Below, piece by piece: positions 16,421-24,863 of a stretch of DNA of 64,000 nucleotides. Source of the stretch: Plantibacter sp050587525 (GTDB lineage Bacteria; Actinomycetota; Actinomycetes; Actinomycetales; Microbacteriaceae). The notes under the pieces are model-generated. The model was not told the origin of the DNA and searched no databases. It worked only from the letters and a program-made list of their open reading frames with translations. Numbering within the stretch: the first letter of the stretch is position 1; every line of letters starts with the position of its first letter. The position numbers were made by a program, and so were the translations under genes. The stretch is from the NCBI RefSeq assembly GCF_050587525.1, contig NZ_JBOBFT010000001.1, positions 62,001 to 126,000 of the forward strand, written 5' to 3'.

Positions 16421-16517
16421 GTTCACAATTCAGGAACATTTGCACAATTCAGGATGATTCAGGCCGACGCGCCGCTCGATCGTCCTGAATTCTGCAGAAG
16501 CTCCTGAATTGTGGAAA
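16421..16517. repeat. Nested gene-end inverted repeats after upp
   Basis: An outer pair (GTTCACAATTCAGGA and TCCTGAATTGTGGA) encloses an inner, similar pair (GCACAATTCAGGA and TCCTGAATTCTGC). The end sequence CACAATTC relates it to the elements at 22810, 27925 and 51840. It probably ends upp transcription. Confidence 0.8.
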
Positions 16518-16641
16518 CCGCGAGTTGTGGGATCCACAGGTCGGGGCACCAGTGACGATGCGCAAGGCGAGGGGACGCACGACGTCACCCGCGCACACGC
16601 TGGGAAACACCACGCAATAAAACGTCATCTGGCGCAAAGAC

Positions 16642-16670
16642 TTGACACATGCGGCCAGTTCCGGTTTGAT
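16642..16670 (+). promoter_or_regulatory. Promoter for a leaderless transcript
   Basis: A perfect -35 TTGACA (16642-16647) lies 17 bases before a -10-like TTTGAT (16665-16670). The expected transcription start, 7-9 bases further on, falls on or next to the ATG at 16679. The message would therefore begin with that start codon. Confidence 0.6.
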
Positions 16671-16678
16671 TTCCAACT

Positions 16679-16780
16679 ATGACGACCAACGCGCCCACCC
16701 CGACCTCCTTCGAGGCCCCTGGGAACGCCGGCATGATGATGCCCGGCGGCGCTGTCATGTGCTGTCGAATGTGTCGCTAA
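16679..16780 (+). CDS. Short Cys-rich leader peptide (33 residues)
   Basis: The short frame reads MTTNAPTPTSFEAPGNAG, then MMMPGGAVMCCRMCR and a stop, with three cysteine codons in the last six residues. No Shine-Dalgarno sequence precedes it, but the promoter at 16642-16670 places the RNA 5' end at its ATG, as for leaderless actinobacterial mRNAs. Leaderless short ORFs ending in cysteine codons act as cysteine-responsive attenuators in mycobacteria. By analogy this one may control the winged-helix regulator starting 233 bases after its stop. The frame is short, so the call rests on the promoter fit and the Cys cluster. Confidence 0.5.
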   Translation: MTTNAPTPTSFEAPGNAGMMMPGGAVMCCRMCR

Positions 16781-17013
16781 CCCGACCGCTCCAGCGAAGC
16801 ACCCCTCCCGAGGAGCAGGTGCGCTGACGAGCTCAGCCGAGTTCAGAGCCCCGAACACGCGGGCCGAACTCCCGGATGACCGGGCATCCGCCCACCGGCC
16901 CCAGGGCCACCACCGAATCGCGGAACCGTCCCGAGCCGAACGACCGGCAGGACGAACCCAGGAGCCAGAGCTCCCGATTCACCGAAGCATCATCACTTCA
17001 GAGGATTCATCCC

Positions 17014-17748
17014 ATGTCTCTTGCAGCCGTTCAGACCAGCCACACCGCCAGCCACACCGCCGCACACGCTTCCAGCCGTGCGCTGAGCGTGGCCGCCGAC
17101 AACGCACGTCCCACCTCCGCGCCGCACGTCCGCGCCGTGCCGGCCGGGCCCGAGGCTCGCGGCTTCGTGCTCTACGTCGGACTCGACGAGGCAAAGGCAG
17201 CAGCAGCCGGCACGAGCCTTGGCGAGATCGTCGAAGCGATCAAGGCCCTGACCGCCCAGTTCGCTCCGAGCTCTGAGACGCACGCAGCCGTCGCCCTCGC
17301 CCCTCGCGGCGCCGGTGGACGCGACATCGACGTGGTCCGCCTCGCCCTCCAGGACCCCTCCGCCCTCGCCGCCAACCGCCAGGCGGTCGAAGAGGAGCAG
17401 GACCGCGCACTGGACGGGGTCGTCGTCGACATCTCGCGCAAGCGTCTCGTCCTCGACAACGAGGTCGCGCCGCTCACCTACAAGGAATTCGAGCTGCTCC
17501 AGTACCTCGTGCTCCGCGAGGGCCGCACGATCGAACGCGCCGAGCTCATCTCGTCCCTGTGGCGCGCCGGAGATGACGAGGAAGTCCCGAACGAGCGCAC
17601 GATCGACGTCCACGTCCGTCGCCTGCGTTCCAAGCTGGGCCGGTACGAGGACATCGTCCGCACGGTGCGCGGCGTCGGCTACCGCTTCGACCGTCACGCC
17701 GACGTCTCGATCCGCTACGCGAGCACGCCTTCGCCCGACCTCTTCTGA
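17014..17748 (+). CDS. Winged-helix transcriptional regulator (OmpR/PhoB-type DNA-binding domain)
   Basis: This 244-residue protein has a C-terminal Trans_reg_C winged helix: LTYKEFELLQYLVLREGRTI, the RAELISSLWRAG segment, and the recognition helix ERTIDVHVRRLRSKLG, ending with VRGVGYRFD. The first 140 residues hold no recognisable phospho-receiver domain. They have an Ala/Ser/His-rich start and a segment resembling a small alpha/beta domain, so activation does not follow the classic two-component scheme. ATG 17014 has AGAGGA eight bases upstream. A Cys-rich leaderless reading frame and its promoter precede it and may set its expression. Confidence 0.85.
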   Translation: MSLAAVQTSHTASHTAAHASSRALSVAADNARPTSAPHVRAVPAGPEARGFVLYVGLDEAKAAAAGTSLGEIVEAIKALTAQFAPSSETHAAVALAPRGAGGRDIDVVRLALQDPSALAANRQAVEEEQDRALDGVVVDISRKRLVLDNEVAPLTYKEFELLQYLVLREGRTIERAELISSLWRAGDDEEVPNERTIDVHVRRLRSKLGRYEDIVRTVRGVGYRFDRHADVSIRYASTPSPDLF

Positions 17749-17780
17749 GTTCGACCGGCTGGTTCTCACCTTCCGGCGCC

Positions 17781-18045
17781 ACCATAACTCCTTCAATCCG
17801 AAGGCATCCCCGACCAGCATCCGCGGAAATCCGGGGGCCGCCGGACGGCGTGTGTTCGGATTGAAGGAGTTACGCGCCGCATCGCAGCACTTCGACAGGC
17901 TCGGTGAGCGGGCCACTTCGACAGGCTCGGTGACCGGGCCGCTTCGACGGGCTCGGTGAGCGGGCCACCTCGACGACCCCAGCGCGCAAGCCACTTCGAC
18001 TGGCTCGGTGAGCAGGCCGCTTCGACAGGCTCAGCGACCGGGACC
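17781..18045. repeat. Family A copy 4 followed by short B repeats
   Basis: Family A occupies 17781-17874 (ends CCATAACTCCTTCAATCCG and CGGATTGAAGGAGTTACG; core CCGCGGAAATCCGGG). From 17889 onward at least five degenerate B units of the CTTCGACAGGCTCGGTGA type follow in direct orientation. Nothing else is visible in this 315-base gap between convergent genes. Confidence 0.85.
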
Positions 18046-18063
18046 GGCCCGGCGGGGACGCAG

Positions 18064-19062
18064 TCAGTCGGCGGGAGCCGCCACGGGCGCAGGCACCGGC
18101 CTCGTCGCAAGCTTCCACACGCCGTACACCGCCATCGCACCGGCCACCACGAAGGCGACGAGCGCGTACCAGGGCGCATTCGACGCCTCACCGAGCACCA
18201 CGATGCCGATGCCGACGGCCACGATCGGATCGATGACCGTCAGTCCGGCGACCACGAGCTCCGGCTGGCCCGTCTGGTGGGCCTTCTGCACGAAGAACCC
18301 GCCGAGGAGACCGGCTGCGGCGAGCGCGATGATCCCGACGACTGTGAGACCTTCGAAGTTCTGGGTGATCACCCGGTTGATGACGACCTTCGCAAGCGTC
18401 ACCACGAACCCGTAGAGCACACCGGCTGCGACCACGAAGAACACCGTTCCGAGCTTGGTGCGGAGGAACACGTACGCCGCGACGAAGCCGAGGATCACGA
18501 TGCCCAGCATCACGAGGATGATGATGAGCTGCGGCTGCTGGATGGGCTCCTCCACGGCGTACAGCGCCGCGGTGATCACGAACAGGCCGATGCCGACGAC
18601 GCAGAAGATCATCGCGTGGATCTGCGCCTTGTCGATGCGCGTGTGCGTCAGCCGCGCATTCAACAGCGCGGTGATGACGAGTGCGATCGCCCCGAGCGGC
18701 TGCACCACGATGAGCGGTGCGAAGCCGAGCGCGACGAGCTGGAACACGACCGCGAGGCCGAGGAGCAGCGTCCCGATGACCCAGGACGGTCGACGCAGGA
18801 GCTTCGGGAGCTGGCGCAGGCCGAATGCGGACGACGCGGCTTCCACCTTGCCGACGCCACGCGACTGCAGCTGTGTGCCGACCGCGAGGAACACCGCTCC
18901 GACGAGCGCGAACGGGATGCCGATGGCCTGGTATGGCGTCACCGAGATCGTGGGGATGTCGACCTCGAACGAGAACCCGTCGCGCACGACGAACGCGCCG
19001 CTGAGGGCGAGCGCAGACACCACGACCCAGTTCACGGCCGTCGTGGCGATCGGTCCCGCCAT
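18064..19062 (-). CDS. DMT-superfamily (NIPA/EamA-like) membrane transporter
   Basis: This 332-residue protein has nine to ten hydrophobic segments over its whole length, including GIPFALVGAVFLAVGTQLQS, then a basic RQLPKLLRRPSW linker, PLGAIALVITALLNARLT and LGGFFVQKAHQTGQPELVVA. The pattern fits DMT-family permeases related to NIPA-type magnesium transporters; the substrate is not assigned. Its ATG overlaps the stop of the upstream AI-2E-type permease by one base (TGATG). The three genes 18064-20827 therefore form a tightly coupled unit. Confidence 0.85.
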   Translation of the reverse strand: MAGPIATTAVNWVVVSALALSGAFVVRDGFSFEVDIPTISVTPYQAIGIPFALVGAVFLAVGTQLQSRGVGKVEAASSAFGLRQLPKLLRRPSWVIGTLLLGLAVVFQLVALGFAPLIVVQPLGAIALVITALLNARLTHTRIDKAQIHAMIFCVVGIGLFVITAALYAVEEPIQQPQLIIILVMLGIVILGFVAAYVFLRTKLGTVFFVVAAGVLYGFVVTLAKVVINRVITQNFEGLTVVGIIALAAAGLLGGFFVQKAHQTGQPELVVAGLTVIDPIVAVGIGIVVLGEASNAPWYALVAFVVAGAMAVYGVWKLATRPVPAPVAAPAD

Positions 19063-20294
19063 CAGCTGTTCACCACCGGGGCGACATCACCCTTCCGAGT
19101 CGCCGGTGCCACTTTGGAGTCCTGTGCGGGGAAGATGACCTTCTGGACGATGATGATGACCGAGGCGGCGACCGGGATGGCGACGAGCGCACCGAGGATG
19201 CCGCCGATCGCACCACCGGCGACCGCTGCGATGACCACGAGCGCGCCGGGGACGGCGACCGCACGGTTCATGATGCGCGGGCTCAGGATGTACGCCTCGA
19301 TCTGCATGTAGACGAGGTAGTAGATGATCGCGATGAGCGCGGTCACGGGCGACACGAACAGGCAGATGACGCTGTTGATGATCGAGGCGCTGAGTGTTCC
19401 GACGAGCGGGATCATCGAGCCGATGAAAGCGATCAGGGCGAGTAGCGGCGGGAACGGAGCGCCGATGATCGACAGGAAGATGAAGCTCAGCACGCCGTTG
19501 ACGAGTGCGAGCCCGACTTGCCCGACGACGTAGCGTCCGACCGCCTGCGTGATCTCCTCGAGGACCTGCGCGAAGCCCTCGCGGCGGTAGGCGGGGACGA
19601 AGCGGTAGGTGACGCGTTTCATCGATCGCAGTGACGCCATGAAGTACAGCGTGAGGATCAGGACGATGATCGAGCCCGTCACCCCGCTCGCGATGCCGGT
19701 GCCGACGGCGAGGATGCCGCCGCCGATCGACAGGAGGTTGTTCGGGTCCTTGATGAAGTCGACGGCATCGCCGAGGGTCTTGTCGATGTCGAAGTTCGAT
19801 CCGACGACGCCCTGCACCCAGTGGACGAAGTCGCTGTTCACGAAGTCGTTCGAGATCTTCGGGAAGTCGTTCACGAGGTTCGAGATCTGCGTGACGAGGA
19901 GCGGGACGATCGCGAAGACGATGCCGGCGAACGCCAGGATGACCGCGAGGACGATGATGGCCACGGCAGCTCCGCGCGGCAGTTTCTTCTCGAGCCAGGC
20001 GACGAGGGGGTCGAGGCCGAGCGCGAGGAAGAGGGCGACGCCGACGTAGATGAGGGTGGTGCTGAGCTGCGAGACGATCGAGCCGAGCAGGAGGGCGACG
20101 AGGACGCCGATGCCGCCGACGAGGCCGATGCGGAATGCGTTGATGCGGATCGACGGTCCCGATTCCGGTGTGCCGTTGATCGCCGCGGCGGACGTGCCCG
20201 CCGCCGCGGGGCTCGGTTTCGCGCTGCGCGCCGCCTGGTCGGACTGGCGGTCGGTGCCTCGCGACGGCTTCGCCGCACGCCTCAGCTTCTTCAT
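19062..20294 (-). CDS. AI-2E family (PerM/TqsA-like) transporter
   Basis: This protein of about 410 residues begins with a basic, disordered cytoplasmic segment (1-50). Seven to eight membrane helices of the AI-2E/UPF0118 family follow, with a large extracytoplasmic helical region between TM2 and TM3. The conserved GAPFPPLLALIAFIGSMIPLVG and the final RAVAVPGALVVIAAVAGGAI are visible. Family members export autoinducer-2, act as Na+/H+ antiporters or have unknown substrates. The start is ATG 20294, or GTG three bases earlier, overlapping the stop of the Asp23-like gene. Confidence 0.88.
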   Translation of the reverse strand: MKKLRRAAKPSRGTDRQSDQAARSAKPSPAAAGTSAAAINGTPESGPSIRINAFRIGLVGGIGVLVALLLGSIVSQLSTTLIYVGVALFLALGLDPLVAWLEKKLPRGAAVAIIVLAVILAFAGIVFAIVPLLVTQISNLVNDFPKISNDFVNSDFVHWVQGVVGSNFDIDKTLGDAVDFIKDPNNLLSIGGGILAVGTGIASGVTGSIIVLILTLYFMASLRSMKRVTYRFVPAYRREGFAQVLEEITQAVGRYVVGQVGLALVNGVLSFIFLSIIGAPFPPLLALIAFIGSMIPLVGTLSASIINSVICLFVSPVTALIAIIYYLVYMQIEAYILSPRIMNRAVAVPGALVVIAAVAGGAIGGILGALVAIPVAASVIIIVQKVIFPAQDSKVAPATRKGDVAPVVNS

Positions 20295-20827
20295 CACAGC
20301 GCTCCCCCTTCGTTCGTCGCGGTGTGCTCCGCGGCGTCCTGTGTTCCAGTGTGGCCCGAACCGGCCGGTTCCGCAGCAAAATCGCTGTCGTTCGCGCCGG
20401 CTGCCGCAGCGCCGGAGGCGGGAGCGTCGGCAGCCGAGGCGTCCGCCACGTGCACGTCGTTGACGGTCACGTCGATGTCGCCCACGGACATCCCGAGCAG
20501 GACGGTGACGGCGTTCGCGATCTCCCGGCGAACGGCATCGGCGACCTCGTGGACGGGGTGCGGGTACTCGACGACGATGACGGCGGTGACCGAGACGACG
20601 CCCTCCGCGTTCGTGACGGTGACACCCTGCGAGGCGTCGGCCGTGCCGATCACCTCGCGCAGCATCCCGAGGGCACGCGTCGTGCTGTCGCCGAGGGCGT
20701 AGACGCCCGGGACGGAGGAAGCGGCGAGCCCGATGACCTTCCCGATCACCGAGTCCTGGATGACGGTCGAACCGGGTACGTTGTCCGCACCCGCCGCTCC
20801 GTCCGTGTCCGGCTGGAATCTGTACAT
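20294..20827 (-). CDS. Asp23/Gls24-family envelope stress protein
   Basis: This 177-residue protein carries one Asp23/Gls24 domain (about residues 18-125): TVIQDSVIGKVIGLAASSVP, GVTVTNAEGVVSVTAVIVVEY, and VADAVRREIANAVTVLLGM. An Ala/Asp-rich disordered tail of about 50 residues follows. Asp23 proteins form membrane-associated assemblies in firmicute cell-envelope stress; the actinobacterial role is poorly known. ATG 20827 has AAGGAG seven bases upstream. The gene is first in a three-gene unit with two transporters and is divergent from a sigma factor whose operon encodes a second, related protein. Confidence 0.88.
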   Translation of the reverse strand: MYRFQPDTDGAAGADNVPGSTVIQDSVIGKVIGLAASSVPGVYALGDSTTRALGMLREVIGTADASQGVTVTNAEGVVSVTAVIVVEYPHPVHEVADAVRREIANAVTVLLGMSVGDIDVTVNDVHVADASAADAPASGAAAAGANDSDFAAEPAGSGHTGTQDAAEHTATNEGGAL

Positions 20828-20979
20828 CGTGCTTCTCCTTCGTGCGGCGGCCGTCAAGACCGTCCCTCTGTGTTTACAGTAGTGAGACGGAGCCCGATGG
20901 GAAGATGTCACGATCGAATTCGAATTCGTGGTACAGCGGGTCTCCGATGGCGGACGACGACTGGCGAGGCGGGCGGAAG

Positions 20980-21555
20980 ATGGCGGATGTGACGCAGCGC
21001 GTCGGTCCGAGCCCGCTCGACCGCGCGAGCGACCGCACCCTCGTGGAACGGTGCATCGACGGCGACACCCGCGCCTTCGAGACGCTCATCACCCGGTACG
21101 GCCGCATGATGAAAGCGTACGCGGTGCGTCTCACGGGCTCGCCGGCCGATGCGGACGACGTGGTGCAGGAGTCCTTGATCTCCGCGTGGAAGCGCATCGA
21201 CACCCTCGCGGACGGCGACCTCGTGAAGAGCTGGCTCATGCGCATCGTGAGCCGCCGGGCGATCGACCTCATGCGGCAGCGGCGCGATGCGGATTCCACG
21301 GACGACGTGATGATCGAGTCGCCCGAACGCGACGGGCCGGAGCGTCGCGCCGAGGCGTCGTCGCAGCTGGACGCGCTCTCCGCATCGCTCGACCGGTTGC
21401 CGGAGGGGCAACGTCAGTCTTGGGTCCTCAGGGAGATCGGCGGATACTCGTACGAGGAGATCGCCGAGCAACTGGGGCAGACGACGGCGAGCGTGCGAGG
21501 CAATCTCGCCCGTGCTCGCGCAACACTCGTTCGAGAGATGGAGGGCTGGCGATGA
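20980..21555 (+). CDS. ECF-type RNA polymerase sigma-70 factor
   Basis: This sigma factor of about 190 residues has region 2 (RTLVERCIDGDTRAFETLIT, then AYAVRLTGSPADADDVVQES and the -10 contact region). Region 4 follows (LDRLPEGQRQSWVLREIGGY, then YEEIAEQLGQTTASVRGNLARAR). The start is uncertain: ATGs at 20905, 20947 and 20980 are in frame, and 20980 begins nearest the conserved domain. The stop overlaps the next gene's ATG (ATGA). No anti-sigma zinc motif is evident downstream; the neighbour there is an Asp23-type protein, so this sigma probably serves an envelope-stress circuit. Confidence 0.88.
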   Translation: MADVTQRVGPSPLDRASDRTLVERCIDGDTRAFETLITRYGRMMKAYAVRLTGSPADADDVVQESLISAWKRIDTLADGDLVKSWLMRIVSRRAIDLMRQRRDADSTDDVMIESPERDGPERRAEASSQLDALSASLDRLPEGQRQSWVLREIGGYSYEEIAEQLGQTTASVRGNLARARATLVREMEGWR

Positions 21556-22403
21556 CCGACGACACCGATCCCACCATCGAGGGCGGGGCTGCGCAAAGCG
21601 GGGCCGGCGGCGGCTCCGGCGCTCCCGACATCGAGATGCTCGGCGAGTACTTGGATCGCGGCATGACACCCGCCGATCCAGCGATCGACGAGTCCCCGGA
21701 ATCGCAGCGCGTGCTGCGTTCGCTCCGGCAGGTCCGTTCGCTCGCGGCGCCGCTGCTGGAAGCCGACGCGGCCGCGGTGACTGCGCTGGACCAGAACTGG
21801 ATCCGCGGCATCATGGAGAACATCGGGCGCGAGGCGAAGGCCGGTCGCGACATCCCGTTCGCCGCCGCCGACGAGTCCTCGAAGCTCATGATCACCGAGG
21901 GGACCGTGCGCGGTCTCGTGCGCGATGCGGGAGACGCGACGCCCGGCATCCTCGTCGGACGGGTCATCCTCGACGGCGACGTCACCCGGGTGGGCGCGCC
22001 GATCGCCGTCCGCGTGACGGTGAGCGCCGGACTCGGGCGGCCGATGGCGGAGACGACGGAGCAGTTCCGCCGGAACGTGCACGCGGCGCTGCGCCGGCAC
22101 ACGGACCTCGTCCTGACGTCGATCGACGTCGTGGTCGACGACCTCCACGAGGACCTGGGCGGAGCGGGTGCGGGGAAAGCGGGTGCGGGGAAGACGACCG
22201 ACGCACCTGGCGCAGTGCCGCTCGATGCGGCCGACGCACCCGACACGGCTTCGCCCGGCGAGCCCACGCCTGGGGCGGCTCGGCGCGACGCACCCGCACC
22301 CGACGCGACTTCACCCGACGCACCCGCACCCGACGCGACTTCACCCGACGCACCCGACGCACCCGACGCACCCGACGCACCCGACGACGGAGGATCCCGA
22401 TGA
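21552..22403 (+). CDS. Asp23/Gls24-like protein with disordered Asp-Pro-Ala tail
   Basis: This 283-residue protein overlaps the sigma gene by four bases and sits where an anti-sigma factor would be expected. An N-terminal helical region (residues 30-95) contains YLDRGMTPADPAIDESPESQ and RVLRSLRQVRSLAAPLLEAD. A domain like Asp23 follows, with TEGTVRGLVRDAGDATPGIL, IAVRVTVSAGLGRPMAE, and VDVVVDDLH-type strands. The last 70 residues are DAPAPDATSPDAP-type repeats encoded by 30-bp and 9-bp tandem DNA repeats. Whether the N-terminal helices bind the sigma factor is inference. Confidence 0.75.
   Translation: MTDDTDPTIEGGAAQSGAGGGSGAPDIEMLGEYLDRGMTPADPAIDESPESQRVLRSLRQVRSLAAPLLEADAAAVTALDQNWIRGIMENIGREAKAGRDIPFAAADESSKLMITEGTVRGLVRDAGDATPGILVGRVILDGDVTRVGAPIAVRVTVSAGLGRPMAETTEQFRRNVHAALRRHTDLVLTSIDVVVDDLHEDLGGAGAGKAGAGKTTDAPGAVPLDAADAPDTASPGEPTPGAARRDAPAPDATSPDAPAPDATSPDAPDAPDAPDAPDDGGSR
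22287..22385 (+). repeat. 30-bp and 9-bp tandem repeats in coding sequence
   Basis: Two 30-base units (starting GACGCACCCGCACCC) are followed by four GACGCACCC 9-mers. All are in frame and encode the Asp-Ala-Pro tail. The 9-mer is a likely site of length variation. Confidence 0.9.
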
Positions 22404-22735
22404 GCGACGACACCCGCACCACTGCCATCGCGCTCGATGCCGTCGTGGCCGGCGTTGCGGGGGTCGTCGGCGTCTACGCCGCCGAGCCCGCGCTCGTGCG
22501 CGCCGCGAAGGAGACGCTCGGCGTCATCGTCGGCACCCCTGAGGTGCGTGCCCTCGTGAGCGTCAAACGCATCCGTGGCGCGGTGACCGTGGAGACGAAC
22601 ATCGCCGTCGCCGCCGACGCGGTCGCTCCCGCTGTCGCCGCCGCCGTCCGCGACGCCGTGACCGCTGCGCTCCCAGCGCTCGACGCCGTCGGCGAGTGCA
22701 CGGTGACGGTCCGCGTCATCGACGTGCGCCCCTGA
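22400..22735 (+). CDS. Small Ala/Val-rich protein of the sigma-Asp23 operon
   Basis: This 111-residue protein starts at ATG 22400, overlapping the previous stop (ATGA), with GGAGG seven bases upstream. It alternates Ala/Val-rich strands and helices (ALDAVVAGVAGVVGVYAAEP, ETNIAVAADAVAPAVAAAVR, GECTVTVRVIDVRP). The ending resembles the strand-helix-strand of Asp23-like domains, so it may be a minimal, diverged relative. There is no signal peptide or clear membrane helix. I cannot assign a function; coupling to the sigma factor suggests a role in the same stress circuit. Confidence 0.75.
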   Translation: MSDDTRTTAIALDAVVAGVAGVVGVYAAEPALVRAAKETLGVIVGTPEVRALVSVKRIRGAVTVETNIAVAADAVAPAVAAAVRDAVTAALPALDAVGECTVTVRVIDVRP

Positions 22736-22809
22736 CCTCTCCCGCCTGCGGCCCGGCCCGGCCGTCTGCTCCCGGAACCCCGCTCAGCTCACCCATCTCC
22801 TGCATCGCA

Positions 22810-22900
22810 CTGTTCACAACTCAGGAGCACCCCGGCGTGTCGGCCCCGACACGCCGCCGCACGGGCGCGACACGCCGCGCCCGTCCTGAGTTGTGAACAG
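22810..22900. repeat. Gene-end inverted repeat, family C, copy 1
   Basis: CTGTTCACAACTCAGGA and TCCTGAGTTGTGAACAG are perfect 17-base arms enclosing about 57 bases of GC-rich sequence that itself contains GGCGTGTCG/CGACACGCC. A second copy lies at 51840. It follows the sigma-Asp23 operon. Confidence 0.9.
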
Positions 22901-22973
22901 AGCAACAGGTGCGGCTGCACGGCATCCGCACAGCTGATCGCGCGGCCGAGGGCGTATCCTCCCGTGTGCCGTC

Positions 22974-23894
22974 GTGCAGGTCGACGGCGAGGAGGACAGC
23001 ACCATCACCGAGACGACGCCCATCACCATCACCACCTTCACCGACGGATCGGCGGGTTCCGGATCACCGGACCCGCAGCCCGCGAATACCCCGACTCCGG
23101 ATGACCGGCACGCGGCCCCCGCAGTCCGGTCCCACCTCCTCGACAACGTCGTGTGGCACGCGCTCACCGGTCCGCAGAGCGCGTTCGCGACGACCGACAG
23201 CGGCCGCGCCCGACGATTCACAGCCGATGTGACGCCGATGGCGGGAGTCGATGACCCCACGGATCCGGCGGCATGGGCGGAACTTGCTGCGCTCCTCGGC
23301 GACGAGGCGACGATCATCGCGTTCGAACCCGGATCGCCGATGCCGGAGGGCTGGGAATCGCTCGAACGGTTCACCGGACTGCAGCTGACGGACGATGAGT
23401 TCGCCGCGGAGTCGGTCTCTGGATCGGTGTCGACTCCGGTCGTGGCCGAGACAGCCGAGCTCTTCGCCCCCTTCCCCATCGTCCGCCTCGGCGTCGACGA
23501 CGTGCCGCGCATCCTGGACCTCATCGACCGCGCCAAGCCGGGGCCGTTCCTCCCGCGCACGATCGAGATCGGCGCCTATTTCGGGATCTTCGACGGCGAG
23601 GTCCTCGTCGCGATGGCCGGCGAACGCCTCCGCGCGCCCGGCTGGGTCGAGGTCAGCGCCGTGTGCACCGACGCCGACTACCGCGGACGCGGATTCGCGG
23701 CGCGCCTCGTGACGGCGGTCGTCGAACACGTCCATGCGAGTGGCGACCGTGCGTTCCTGCACGTCGTCGAGGGCAACCCGGCCAGGAAGGTCTACGAACG
23801 GCTCGGGTTCCGCGTGCGCAACACGAGCGACGTGCATCTGATCCGGCCGCTCCGCGCCGCAGTTGCCGGTGACCACGCCGGCTCCCACCGATGA
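22974..23894 (+). CDS. GNAT acetyltransferase with extra N-terminal domain
   Basis: This 306-residue protein has a C-terminal FR47-like GNAT domain (about 165-295): GWVEVSAVCTDADYRGRGFA with the acetyl-CoA loop RGRGFA, then HVVEGNPARKVYERLGF. The first 160 residues form a separate region (HLLDNVVWHALTGPQSAFAT, then DEATIIAFEPGSPMPEGWE) typical of two-domain GNATs of unknown substrate. The N-terminal 40 residues are Thr/Pro-rich. GTG 22974 lacks a strong ribosome site and the true start may lie slightly downstream. The stop overlaps the next gene (ATGA). Confidence 0.82.
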   Translation: MQVDGEEDSTITETTPITITTFTDGSAGSGSPDPQPANTPTPDDRHAAPAVRSHLLDNVVWHALTGPQSAFATTDSGRARRFTADVTPMAGVDDPTDPAAWAELAALLGDEATIIAFEPGSPMPEGWESLERFTGLQLTDDEFAAESVSGSVSTPVVAETAELFAPFPIVRLGVDDVPRILDLIDRAKPGPFLPRTIEIGAYFGIFDGEVLVAMAGERLRAPGWVEVSAVCTDADYRGRGFAARLVTAVVEHVHASGDRAFLHVVEGNPARKVYERLGFRVRNTSDVHLIRPLRAAVAGDHAGSHR

Positions 23895-24811
23895 GCGCAG
23901 CTGCGGGCGGTCGCATCCGTTCGATGACGGAGGTCGCGCCCGGCGTGCACTTCGTCGAGGGCCCTGCGTCGAACTGGACCGTGCTCGTCGGGCACTCCGG
24001 CGGCACTGGCGATACTGCGAGCAGGGCCGCGAGCACGGCCGCAGGCGCTCCCGCGTCCTCGACGGACGACACCGCATCCGCACCGCGCGTCGTCCTCATC
24101 GACGCCGGGTACCCGAAGGACCTGCCACTCGTCGAGGAGTCGATCCGTCGCGCCGGCGGGAAGGTCGACGACCTCATCGCCATCCTCATCACCCACGGCC
24201 ACAGCGACCACATCGGCACCGTCGCACCGCTCGCCCGCCGCACGGGCGCGCACGTCTACGGCCATCCCTACGAGCACGGCAACATCACGAGGGCCGAGCT
24301 ACACCAGATCGGCATCGGCGACATCCTCCCGCTGCTCTGGAAGCCGCGCATCGCCCGATGGGTGACGCACGCGATCGGGGCCGGCGGGTTGTCCGATGTC
24401 GGTGTCGAACGTGTGCAGGGGATGCCGGAGTCGGCAGGCGGCGTCGTTGCCGGGAACCGCGCGGTCCGATGGCCGGCCGCGCACCTCGCCGGCCACCACA
24501 TCGTCCAGATCCCGTCGGCAGGTCACACGCCGGGCCACAGCGGCTACTGGCTGCCGGAGCACGGCGTGCTCGTCGTGGGCGACGCGATCGTGTCCGCGCA
24601 CCCGACCACGACGGTGACCGGCCCGCAGCTCCTGCCGGCGATCTGGCACACCGACCCGCTCGAGGCGATCCGCGCCATCGACACGTTCATCGACATCGAT
24701 GCGACCGTCGTCCTGCCCGGCCACGGCCCGCTCCTGCGGTCGTCCCCCGCCGACGTGGTGCGGCGCGCGACAGACACGCTCCACGCCGCGGACCCCGATC
24801 GGGCCCGCTGA
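23891..24811 (+). CDS. MBL-fold metallo-hydrolase
   Basis: This 306-residue metallo-beta-lactamase-fold hydrolase carries the binuclear zinc motif T101-HGHSDH and further ligands in SAGHTPGHSGY, VVGDAIVS and LPGHGP. A Ser/Thr/Ala-rich loop of about 25 residues is inserted near residue 40-65, before the second strand. It is co-transcribed with the upstream acetyltransferase through an ATGA overlap. The substrate is unknown; the family includes glyoxalase-II-like thioesterases and lactonases. Confidence 0.88.
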   Translation: MSAAAGGRIRSMTEVAPGVHFVEGPASNWTVLVGHSGGTGDTASRAASTAAGAPASSTDDTASAPRVVLIDAGYPKDLPLVEESIRRAGGKVDDLIAILITHGHSDHIGTVAPLARRTGAHVYGHPYEHGNITRAELHQIGIGDILPLLWKPRIARWVTHAIGAGGLSDVGVERVQGMPESAGGVVAGNRAVRWPAAHLAGHHIVQIPSAGHTPGHSGYWLPEHGVLVVGDAIVSAHPTTTVTGPQLLPAIWHTDPLEAIRAIDTFIDIDATVVLPGHGPLLRSSPADVVRRATDTLHAADPDRAR

Positions 24812-24863
24812 ATCGCCCCGTCGTTGCACCGTTTCAACGCGCTCGGAAAACTCTCAGTAAAAA

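Noticed and set aside
16378..16641. A tRNA or other RNA gene in the upp-to-regulator gap
   Set aside because: No cloverleaf or conserved RNA motif was found; only nested gene-end inverted repeats are present.
20842..20979. Longer sigma factor starting at 20842 or 20905
   Set aside because: The added residues are polar and unlike sigma N-termini; not excluded, but the start near 20980 fits the domain better.
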